The position numbers were made by a program, and so were the translations under genes. The notes beneath the pieces were generated by a model. It was given only the letters and a program-made list of their open reading frames with translations. It made no database searches and was not told the origin of the DNA. Positions 30,307-37,883 of a DNA stretch of 64,000 nucleotides are shown here, in pieces. Position 1 is the stretch's first letter, and each line of letters starts with the position of its first letter. The DNA lies in assembly GCF_000706645.1 (NCBI RefSeq), contig NZ_KL407338.1, positions 77,405 through 141,404 on the forward strand, given 5' to 3'. Source of the stretch: Bartonella rochalimae ATCC BAA-1498 (lineage in GTDB: Bacteria > Pseudomonadota > Alphaproteobacteria > Rhizobiales > Rhizobiaceae).

Positions 30307-32316
30307 ATGGCAACAAAGGTTAAACAAAAAGATAATGTGGAAGAAATGGGCAAAGTAAGCTCGGATGGTTCTCTTCTTGATTTTTCCGATGATGCTATCA
30401 AAAAAATGATGAAACTTGCCAAAAAAAATAGCTACGTGTTGATGGATGAGTTGAATGCAGCTCTTTCTTCTGAAGAATTCACGTCTGAGCAAATTGAAGA
30501 TATATTGGCAATGTTCTCTGAGATGGGTATTAGCGTTATAGATGATGAAGATGAAATTGAATCTGGACAATATGAGGAAGAAATTACAGTAGAAGGTGGC
30601 GATTTAGTAGAAGCCACAAATTATGCGGTTGCAACAACATCTAAACGTGAAGTAGCCGACCGAACTGATGATCCAGTTCGTATGTATTTGCGTGAAATGG
30701 GAGCCGTTGAATTACTCTCGCGTGAGGGTGAGATTGCTATCGCTAAACGTATTGAGGCTGGACGTGAAACGATGATTTCCGGTCTTTGTGAGAGCCCTTT
30801 AACATTTCAAGCTTTAATTATTTGGCGTGAAGAGTTGCAAGAGCAGCGTATTCTTCTGCGTGAAATTATTGATCTTGAGATGACTTATTCTGGTCCAGAA
30901 GCGAAGCAGGCTCCTATTATTGATGAAAGTGAAGTCAAAAAAATAAAAGAAGAAACATCATCTTCTAGCATGCGTGATATGAATGATCTTGGAGAAGAGA
31001 TAGGGGGCGAAGATGATGACGAAGAAGATGACGAAGTTAATTTATCGCTTGCAGCAATGGAGCATGAGTTGTGTCCTCAGGTTGTGGAGACTTTAGATTT
31101 TATCGCTGAAACTTATGTAAAATTACGTGAGCTACAAGATCAACAAGTTGAAAGCAGTTTATCACATCGTAAGGCAGAACCTCTTTCATCGGAACAAAGA
31201 AAACAATATACTGAATTGAAAGATGCTTTAATCCAAGCAGTAAAATCTCTTTCTTTAAATCAAAACCGTATTGAGGCATTAGTTGAGCAATTATATGATA
31301 TCAATAAGCGGTTGATACAGAGCGAAGGTAAGTTGAAGAGGCTTGCTAGTAACTATGGGATTGGGCATGAAGATTTCTTAAGAGAATATCAAGGTCGTGA
31401 ATTGGACGCTGATTGGGTTAATTATATTGCAACTTTATCAGGACGTGGTTGGAAAGAATTTTCAACTTGTGAAGCTAAAGTCATTCAGAGTTTGCGTAAT
31501 GAAATACAAAATCTCGCGCAAGAAACTGCTATTTCAATTAGTGAATTTCGTCGAATTGTTACGCAAGTACAGAAAGGGGAGCGTGAAGCGAATATCGCTA
31601 AAAAGGAAATGGTGGAAGCTAATTTGCGTCTTGTTATTTCCATTGCTAAAAAATACACTAATCGTGGTTTACAATTTCTTGATCTTATTCAGGAAGGCAA
31701 TATCGGTTTGATGAAGGCCGTTGATAAATTCGAATATCGGCGTGGATATAAGTTTTCAACTTATGCGACGTGGTGGATACGTCAAGCGATTACACGGTCT
31801 ATCGCTGATCAGGCACGGACTATTCGTATTCCTGTTCATATGATTGAGACAATTAATAAAATTGTTCGTACATCACGCCAAATTTTACATGAAATTGGAC
31901 GTGAACCAACCCCAGAAGAACTTTCTAGCAAGCTTTCTATGCCGTTAGAAAAAGTACGAAAAGTGCTTAAAATTGCGAAGGAACCTATCTCACTTGAAAC
32001 ACCTGTTGGTGATGAAGATGCTTCTCATTTAGGTGATTTTATTGAAGATAGAAATGCATTGTTACCAATTGATGCGGCTATTCAGGCTAATTTACGAGAT
32101 ACAACAACGCGCGTTCTTGCTTCATTAACACCACGTGAGGAGCGTGTTTTAAGAATGCGTTTTGGTATTGGAATGAATACTGATCATACATTAGAGGAAG
32201 TTGGCCAACAATTTTCAGTGACCCGCGAGCGTATTCGTCAGATTGAAGCAAAGGCACTTCGTAAGTTGAAACATCCTAGCCGTTCACGCAAATTACGGAG
32301 CTTTCTTGATTCTTAA
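30307..32316 (+). CDS. rpoD: RNA polymerase primary sigma factor sigma-70
   Basis: RpoD directs RNA polymerase to housekeeping promoters. The 669 residues contain region 1.1 (N-terminal, acidic), 1.2 ([18 protein letters not shown]), a long non-conserved region with the acidic tract [11 protein letters not shown], region 2 ([17 protein letters not shown], and [14 protein letters not shown] for -10 recognition), region 3, and region 4.2 ([20 protein letters not shown]) for the -35 box. Length and layout are normal for Rhizobiales. The ATG has GGAG about nine bases upstream. Confidence 0.98.
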   Translation: MATKVKQKDNVEEMGKVSSDGSLLDFSDDAIKKMMKLAKKNSYVLMDELNAALSSEEFTSEQIEDILAMFSEMGISVIDDEDEIESGQYEEEITVEGGDLVEATNYAVATTSKREVADRTDDPVRMYLREMGAVELLSREGEIAIAKRIEAGRETMISGLCESPLTFQALIIWREELQEQRILLREIIDLEMTYSGPEAKQAPIIDESEVKKIKEETSSSSMRDMNDLGEEIGGEDDDEEDDEVNLSLAAMEHELCPQVVETLDFIAETYVKLRELQDQQVESSLSHRKAEPLSSEQRKQYTELKDALIQAVKSLSLNQNRIEALVEQLYDINKRLIQSEGKLKRLASNYGIGHEDFLREYQGRELDADWVNYIATLSGRGWKEFSTCEAKVIQSLRNEIQNLAQETAISISEFRRIVTQVQKGEREANIAKKEMVEANLRLVISIAKKYTNRGLQFLDLIQEGNIGLMKAVDKFEYRRGYKFSTYATWWIRQAITRSIADQARTIRIPVHMIETINKIVRTSRQILHEIGREPTPEELSSKLSMPLEKVRKVLKIAKEPISLETPVGDEDASHLGDFIEDRNALLPIDAAIQANLRDTTTRVLASLTPREERVLRMRFGIGMNTDHTLEEVGQQFSVTRERIRQIEAKALRKLKHPSRSRKLRSFLDS

Positions 32317-32431
32317 TTAAAAAGAACAGCGTTTTTAAAAGATAAATAAAAATATGTTGTGCGTACTAGATCAAATTTTATTGATTTTATCCTTTAAAAG
32401 AATTGTCTTATGAAAAAAGTAGATCCTGTTT

Positions 32432-32893
32432 ATGAGTAAGGAACTTCCTTTTTGGAAAAGGAAAAAATTAGAGGAAATGTCTGTTACTGAGTGGGAAAGT
32501 CTTTGTGATGGTTGTGGGTGTTGTTGCTTGCATAAATTAGAAGATGACGATACTGGTGACATTTATGCAACGAGTATTGCTTGTCGTCTTTTAGATAAAG
32601 ATACTTGTCAATGTAAAAATTATACTCACCGTAAATCAATTATTTCAGATTGTATATTATTAGATATTGCTACGATTAAAACAGCTCGTTGGTTGCCAGA
32701 AAGTTGTGCTTACAGGTTGGTGAGTGAGGGTAAAGATCTTCCGTGGTGGCATCCATTAATCTCAAAAGATTTTCAAACGGTACATCAAACTCAATTTTCT
32801 GCACGTGAGCAGATTAAAATTCATGACGATGAATTATCATCTACGGAATCTTATTATCAATATATCACCGGAATTCTTTATAAAAACCGATGA
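32432..32893 (+). CDS. YcgN/YkgJ-type cysteine-cluster protein (UPF0260)
   Basis: 153 residues. The family Cys cluster is intact: SLCDGCGCCCLHKL, then SIACRLLD, TCQCKNY, SDC and PESCAYRL. The family is thought to bind metal or an Fe-S centre; no function is proven. The ATG at 32432 gives the usual N-terminus (MSKELPFWKRKKLEEM). The ribosome site is weak and overlaps an out-of-frame small ORF. It lies about 115 bases past rpoD on the same strand. Confidence 0.88.
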   Translation: MSKELPFWKRKKLEEMSVTEWESLCDGCGCCCLHKLEDDDTGDIYATSIACRLLDKDTCQCKNYTHRKSIISDCILLDIATIKTARWLPESCAYRLVSEGKDLPWWHPLISKDFQTVHQTQFSAREQIKIHDDELSSTESYYQYITGILYKNR

Positions 32894-32921
32894 TATAATT
32901 ATTTTACTCAATGATTGATGA

Positions 32922-33665
32922 TTAGTCGTCTATAGCAAATGTTATAGTGACACTAACATGATAATTCAATTCACCTCCTGAAAAGTTTGTATCTGCATAG
33001 CTTGCAGATTGTGCTCTACTCATAAGGCGTGGTGTTGGATAATATTCGTTATTACTTTCATTAATTGTAATAATCTTTCCTAATTTCACGTTGGCTGCTT
33101 GAGCTAAGGTTTCTGCTTTTGCAATAGCTTCAATAACAGCTTTTTTACGTGCTTCTTTATATAATGGCTTTGTATCGGCATTGGTAAAGGTAATTCCATT
33201 AACAGAATTCACACCAAGTGCCATTGCTTGATCAAATATTTTACCAGCATTGGCCAGATTACGGATATTTACTGTTAAAGAATTTGAAACATGATAAGTT
33301 ATTTCATTGTTCTTTTTTTCTTGTTTTTTATCTGAGTTCGTTTGGTAAATAGATAAGCCTGATGTTTGCAAGTCATTTGCTTGAATGCCATTATTTTTAA
33401 AAGTATCTAAAATATCATTCATAAATTTATTATTCGCTGCTAATGCTTTTTGAGCAGTCGTATCATGAGTCACAACGGCTAGATTGATAATCGCCATGTC
33501 TGGTGTTGCTTGGTTTTCACCGGTTGCTGTAACTGTAATTGTTGGTGCATTTTTTATTGTTTCTTCCGCATGTACGAAGCATGAAGTAGTGAGTAGAGAT
33601 AATACAGTCAATATCGACAACTTAATTCGGTAGACCTTCAACAGTTGGAAAATCATTTTAGTCAT
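32922..33665 (-). CDS. SIMPL-domain periplasmic protein, BP26/Omp28-like
   Basis: About 247 residues with an N-terminal signal peptide (hydrophobic core LSILTVLSLLTTS, cut likely after CFVHA). A SIMPL/DUF541 domain follows: ITVTATGENQATPDMAIINL, then VNGITFTNAD and AQAANVKLGKII. This matches the Brucella 26-kDa periplasmic immunogenic protein BP26/Omp28, which forms channel-like oligomers; its role is unclear. A TTG lies upstream at 33671, but ATG 33665 with AAGGA 6 bases upstream is the better start. Confidence 0.87.
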   Translation of the reverse strand: MTKMIFQLLKVYRIKLSILTVLSLLTTSCFVHAEETIKNAPTITVTATGENQATPDMAIINLAVVTHDTTAQKALAANNKFMNDILDTFKNNGIQANDLQTSGLSIYQTNSDKKQEKKNNEITYHVSNSLTVNIRNLANAGKIFDQAMALGVNSVNGITFTNADTKPLYKEARKKAVIEAIAKAETLAQAANVKLGKIITINESNNEYYPTPRLMSRAQSASYADTNFSGGELNYHVSVTITFAIDD

Positions 33666-33800
33666 GTTCAATCCTTATAATATATATATATTCTATTACT
33701 TTCCCATTTTTTGTATTTATTGTAAAGGAATTAGGGCGCTGAAAGAAAAAAAAACGAGAAGAAAGAAAAAAAGACGAAGTATAATTAAAGCAAGCTCTTG

Positions 33801-33844
33801 TATAATAGGATATTTTAGTTTATATAATAGGATATTTTAGTTTA
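33801..33844 (+). repeat. perfect tandem 22-bp repeat containing a TATAAT box, upstream of a tRNA
   Basis: Two identical 22-base units (33801-33822 and 33823-33844), each beginning TATAATAGG. The second TATAAT lies about 32 bases before the tRNA 5' end, a fitting distance for its -10 box. TTGTAT at 33799-33804 is 18 bases upstream and could be its -35. The duplication therefore doubles the promoter core. Confidence 0.75.
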
Positions 33845-33859
33845 GAGAAAATCTCTGTG

Positions 33860-33933
33860 GGGCCTGTAGCTCAATTGGTTAGAGCCAGCGGCTCATAACC
33901 GCTTGGTTGGGGGTTCGAGTCCCTCCGGGCCCA
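33860..33933 (+). tRNA. tRNA with CAU anticodon, probably tRNA-Ile2
   Basis: The cloverleaf folds: acceptor GGGCCTG/CGGGCCC with one G-U pair, D arm GCTC/GAGC, anticodon stem AGCGG/CCGCT with loop CTCATAA, T stem GGGGG/CCCTC with loop TTCGAGT. The anticodon CAT is at 33894-33896. The acceptor stem resembles alphaproteobacterial Ile tRNAs, and the TTGGT variable region fits the lysidine-modified Ile2 type; elongator Met is the alternative. The 3' CCA is not encoded. Confidence 0.9.
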
Positions 33934-34317
33934 CGTTTTCCTAATAAAATCAATATATTTATTTCAAGATGAGGGACCTTGTGGGTATTCATTCCATTAG
34001 TCTATCTCTGGTATGAGAAGGTCATGATATAAAGGTCCTTAATTAGGTTTTACTGATCAAGGATTTATGTGGTATGTACAGTCGTTTTTCTGATCTTAGC
34101 AAGAATGGTGATTTATTAATGCTTTATTTCGTGAAAAAAGAAGTTGTGGCTAGTGTTTATTGCACCATTTTTTAGATAAATGATGATTAGCAGTCTTAAT
34201 AGGAAATAGGAATCGTCTAGTTTTTCTCTTTATACTCTTTGTTTATAAAGTAACAATGATATATTGCAGTGATATGTGGTAGTTGGGGTGAAACTTTATG
34301 GATATTAAGGATCAATT
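33934..34317. other. spacer between the tRNA and ispH
   Basis: About 385 bases of AT-rich DNA, no coding frame or second tRNA seen. It should hold the tRNA 3' trailer and the ispH promoter. Confidence 0.4.
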
Positions 34318-35373
34318 GTGTCTGTACTGCCTCCTTTAACAATTCGCCTTTGTGGGCCACGCGGGTTTTGTGCTGGTGTTGATCGTGCTATCCAGATTGT
34401 TATTCTTGCATTGAAAAAATATGGTTCTCCAGTATATGTCCGTCATGAAATTGTACACAACCGCTATGTTGTTGAGGGATTGCAGCAACGAGGAGCCATT
34501 TTTGTTGAAGAACTTTGTGAGATACCTGAAGGGCATCGTAGTCGACCTGTTGTGTTTTCTGCTCATGGTATACCAAAGTCTGTACTAGAAGATGCTGTTC
34601 GTTACAATCTATTTTATCTTGATGCGACATGTCCATTAGTTTCTAAAGTCCATAAGCAAGCAATTCGTCATCAACGTCATGGCCGTCATGTTATATTGAT
34701 TGGTCATGCTGGTCATCCTGAAGTAATTGGAACTATGGGGCAGCTTGAAGAAGAGAATGTTACATTGATTGAAACGGTAGAAGATGCTTTATATTATCAA
34801 CCAAATAATCCAAATAAATTAGGATTTGTAACACAAACAACACTCTCTGTTGAAGATACAGCAGAGATTCTTAATATATTAAAACAACGTTTTCCTGCGT
34901 TAGCAGCTCCAGCGGCTGAATCAATTTGTTACGCTACCACTAATCGGCAAGATGCTGTTAAGGCAGCAGCGTTAGGAAGTGATTTATTTTTAATTGTTGG
35001 TTCACCGAATTCATCTAATTCTAGACGTTTGGTGGAAGTTGCTGAGAAATTTGGTGCGCGTCAATCTATTTTAATTCAGCGTGCTAATGAAATTGATTTT
35101 GATAATCTAGGTATTCTTTCAGTCATTAGTCTTTCAGCAGGAGCGTCAGCTCCTGAAATTATTGTTGATGAAATCATCACAGCGTTTCGTGCACGTTATG
35201 ATGTTACAATAGAATTGGCTGAAACTTTAGTTGAAACGGAAACATTTTTAGTGAATCGTGAATTACGTGATATCAGCCTATCTTCTCAAGATATAGCTTT
35301 TATTAAAGGACGAGCAGAAGTACTGAAAGATGAAAATAACGATAACAGTGTTCATCAAATAAAAGAAAAATAG
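34318..35373 (+). CDS. ispH: 4-hydroxy-3-methylbut-2-enyl diphosphate reductase
   Basis: IspH is the last enzyme of the MEP isoprenoid pathway, a [4Fe-4S] reductase making IPP and DMAPP. The 351 residues show the three cluster cysteines in CGPRGFCAGVDRAI, DATCPLVSKVH and ICYATTNRQ. Also present are the active-site motifs VIGTMGQ, TQTTLS and SPNSSNS. The start is GTG 34318 with AAGGA upstream. A C-terminal tail of about 25 residues is charged and variable. In related genomes thrB and rnhA follow; here 478 bases separate ispH from rnhA. Confidence 0.96.
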   Translation: MSVLPPLTIRLCGPRGFCAGVDRAIQIVILALKKYGSPVYVRHEIVHNRYVVEGLQQRGAIFVEELCEIPEGHRSRPVVFSAHGIPKSVLEDAVRYNLFYLDATCPLVSKVHKQAIRHQRHGRHVILIGHAGHPEVIGTMGQLEEENVTLIETVEDALYYQPNNPNKLGFVTQTTLSVEDTAEILNILKQRFPALAAPAAESICYATTNRQDAVKAAALGSDLFLIVGSPNSSNSRRLVEVAEKFGARQSILIQRANEIDFDNLGILSVISLSAGASAPEIIVDEIITAFRARYDVTIELAETLVETETFLVNRELRDISLSSQDIAFIKGRAEVLKDENNDNSVHQIKEK

Positions 35374-35851
35374 GCGCAATTATAGGGGATATAATCTAAG
35401 GCATTTAAACCACGTTACTCAATAGGTTTGCTTTTAAAAACAAGGAAAAGAGAGGATGTTGGAAATCTAGAGTTTTATAAAATAGAGTGACTATTCGCTT
35501 TAATGTTTATGACAAGCATTTTTTAGAAAATAATTTATCTTTTATATATCTCTGTACAGCATTTATATCCGATATAGCCTTTCTTGTTATAAGAATTGTT
35601 TTAAAAGGTAATAATATTATAATTTGTTGTATTGGAAAGGAGATATAGTTTTGCAATTTTAATGTATGTTATTGCTGCTTGATAGGTTATAACGTAATGT
35701 GGCTTTATGCTTTTTACTTATACCTTTCTAAAATTAACGAGATGAATTTCTTGATAGTTTTGTTCTTCAAAAAAATCATTAAAATATTGGTTTGAACTTT
35801 ATTTTTGCAGTAATGTGAACTTGTTGGCTGAGATAGAGTTTTGTTTTTGTT
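35374..35851. other. spacer where related genomes carry thrB; nothing recognisable
   Basis: About 480 bases. In many Rhizobiales homoserine kinase (thrB) lies between ispH and rnhA. I translated this stretch in all + frames and saw no ThrB-like block, so the gene, if once present, is deleted or decayed beyond recognition. Confidence 0.35.
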
Positions 35852-36319
35852 ATGTTAAATCGAAAAAAAGTTGTTGAAATTTATACAGATGGTGCTTGTT
35901 CAGGAAATCCTGGTTTGGGAGGATGGGGAGCAATTTTACGCTGGAATGGTCATGAACGTGAGCTTTATGGTGGAGAAGTATATACGACCAATAATCAGAT
36001 GGAACTTATGGCGGCGATTCGCGCGTTAAATGCTCTGAAGGAATCATGTTTGGTTGATCTTTATACGGATTCAGCTTATGTGCGTAACGGGATTTCTACC
36101 TGGGTTGAGAGATGGAAAAAAAATAATTGGCGTACTGCATCGAAAAATCCTGTTAAAAATATGGAGTTATGGCAAGCCCTTGACTATGCTTGTTCTCAAC
36201 ATGATATCAGATGGCACTGGATAAAAGGACACGCAGGTCATCCAGATAATGAGCGCGCAGACGCACTTGCACGTAAAGCAATTACTGAATATCGTGAAAA
36301 TGGCTGTTTTTCGATATAA
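35852..36319 (+). CDS. rnhA: ribonuclease HI
   Basis: RNase HI cuts the RNA strand of RNA-DNA hybrids. The 155 residues show the four catalytic acids: Asp in [13 protein letters not shown], Glu in NQMELMAAI, Asp in LYTDSAYV, and Asp in [11 protein letters not shown]. The handle region [11 protein letters not shown] is that of the E. coli type. The frame is a normal-length single-domain enzyme. It starts with ATG after a weak ribosome site. Confidence 0.96.
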   Translation: MLNRKKVVEIYTDGACSGNPGLGGWGAILRWNGHERELYGGEVYTTNNQMELMAAIRALNALKESCLVDLYTDSAYVRNGISTWVERWKKNNWRTASKNPVKNMELWQALDYACSQHDIRWHWIKGHAGHPDNERADALARKAITEYRENGCFSI

Positions 36320-36352
36320 TTTTTTATCTCATGGAATGACAGTACGGTTTGA

Positions 36353-37207
36353 TTATGTGTTTATTGCAAATGTTCCACTGAAGGCATGATCTTGGTAAGA
36401 AATAGTATAAAAAACTGTTTCATTTAATTCATCTGAATCAAAATATATTGGAGCACTGAAGACCGTATATCCCTGGTGATCGCTTATTTTTTTTGCTGGT
36501 CCAATCTGTATTGTTTTTCCATCTAAAAAGAGAGCAGAAGGTGTGATTATTTTATTATTTTTTATTTTTATTAAGAGGGTATTTCCATTTTTTTCAGCAT
36601 GTATTTTAAATGCATTATCGGCTGTACGGGGTAAAGCATCTTGGGCTTTTTTTAATAAGGATAGAGAAAGAGATGTATTATTTTGAGTCGATGAGGAAAA
36701 ATTAAAATCGATAGTAAAGGGGATACAAATTTCATTACACATTCCAAGGGTTAAAGAACCACTTAGATTTTCATCTGAACCAGAGATATTAAAGGGTAGT
36801 ACGACTTTATTTTTATAACCTAATGACCAATCATTTTCTGTTGTATAGAGTTGTGGTGTAGGATAAAAAATTTCATAAGAGACTTGTTGGTTGAAATTAA
36901 AAAAGGGTGCCATCCCCGAATTTCCGGGATTTCGCCAATAGGTTTTCCATTTTGGTTTTAACGTAATTTCAATAATGCCGCTTTTTGTCTCAGAAAGAGA
37001 AGATGAAGTTATAGCTAATCTAGCATAGCCACCCTCTGATTCATGCCAAGGTGTTGCAATAAGATATGGTTTTTGTTCTGCTTGAGAATTAACAAGAAAG
37101 TAGAAAAATCCTAAAAATACAAATATTATTTTCAAAATTAATAAGAGATTTTTCTGAAAACGATTTGGAATTTTTTGTAAATTTTGAAATATTTGCAATT
37201 TTTTCAT
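36353..37207 (-). CDS. DsbD alpha-domain-like periplasmic protein
   Basis: About 284 residues from ATG 37207 (the frame reaches TTG 37249). An N-terminal hydrophobic segment (LLLILKIIFVFLGFFYFLV) serves as signal anchor or peptide. The remainder matches the N-terminal thiol-disulfide exchange domain of DsbD/ScsB: KPKWKTYWRNPGNSG, YPTPQLYTTEN, then the Cys pair in GMCNEICIPF (CxxxC). The membrane DsbD-beta and thioredoxin-like gamma domains are absent, so it must take electrons from another protein. It is read divergently from yqgE. Confidence 0.8.
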   Translation of the reverse strand: MKKLQIFQNLQKIPNRFQKNLLLILKIIFVFLGFFYFLVNSQAEQKPYLIATPWHESEGGYARLAITSSSLSETKSGIIEITLKPKWKTYWRNPGNSGMAPFFNFNQQVSYEIFYPTPQLYTTENDWSLGYKNKVVLPFNISGSDENLSGSLTLGMCNEICIPFTIDFNFSSSTQNNTSLSLSLLKKAQDALPRTADNAFKIHAEKNGNTLLIKIKNNKIITPSALFLDGKTIQIGPAKKISDHQGYTVFSAPIYFDSDELNETVFYTISYQDHAFSGTFAINT

Positions 37208-37277
37208 TTGATCTTTATTCTCTACTGATACTGACTTAATTGAAGTCAAAAAATTGAATTATGGAGGCTATCAAATT

Positions 37278-37862
37278 ATGAAACAGCATGAAGGGTTTCT
37301 AAATGGACAGTTGCTCATAGCAATGCCTGGAATGAATGACAAGCGCTTTGTTCGTTCTGTTATCTACATTTGTGCCCATTCTAATGCTGGTGCTATGGGA
37401 ATTATTCTTAATCAGTTACATGATATTAATTTTCCTGAACTTTTGCTTCAACTGGGTGTAATTAACCAAAATCAAAAAAATTATCTTTCCGAGCCAATAA
37501 AAAAATTTCCAATACGCTGTGGTGGACCTATTGATACGTCTCGTGGTTTTGTACTGCATTCAGATGATTATGCTTGTGAAGCAACTATCTCTGTTACAGA
37601 CAAAATTTGTCTTACTACAACCCTTGGTGTATTAAAAGCCATGAGTTGTGAGAGGGGGCCTGAACATGCTCTTATAGCTTTGGGGTATGCCGGATGGAAA
37701 GCAGGACAGCTTGAAACAGAGATTTATGCAAATGGTTGGTTGATTAGTCCTACATCTCCTAGCTTTCTTTTTGAAAGTGATATCAGTAGTAAGTATGATG
37801 AAAGCCTTATTCGCATGGGAATTAGTCCAACTTCTCTTATTTCTAAACCAGGTCATGCATAG
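37278..37862 (+). CDS. YqgE/AlgH-family protein
   Basis: About 194 residues from ATG 37278, with GGAGG 10 bases upstream; a TTG at 37254 is less likely. The family blocks are clear: [48 protein letters not shown] and [16 protein letters not shown]. YqgE/AlgH proteins are cytosolic and widely conserved with no settled function; AlgH was linked to alginate regulation in Pseudomonas. Confidence 0.9.
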   Translation: MKQHEGFLNGQLLIAMPGMNDKRFVRSVIYICAHSNAGAMGIILNQLHDINFPELLLQLGVINQNQKNYLSEPIKKFPIRCGGPIDTSRGFVLHSDDYACEATISVTDKICLTTTLGVLKAMSCERGPEHALIALGYAGWKAGQLETEIYANGWLISPTSPSFLFESDISSKYDESLIRMGISPTSLISKPGHA

Positions 37863-37883
37863 TCATTCATTTTGTAACATTTC

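Noticed and set aside
31397-31711. 104-residue + frame inside rpoD
   Set aside because: Lies in another frame of sigma region 2 coding sequence, which is clearly the real gene.
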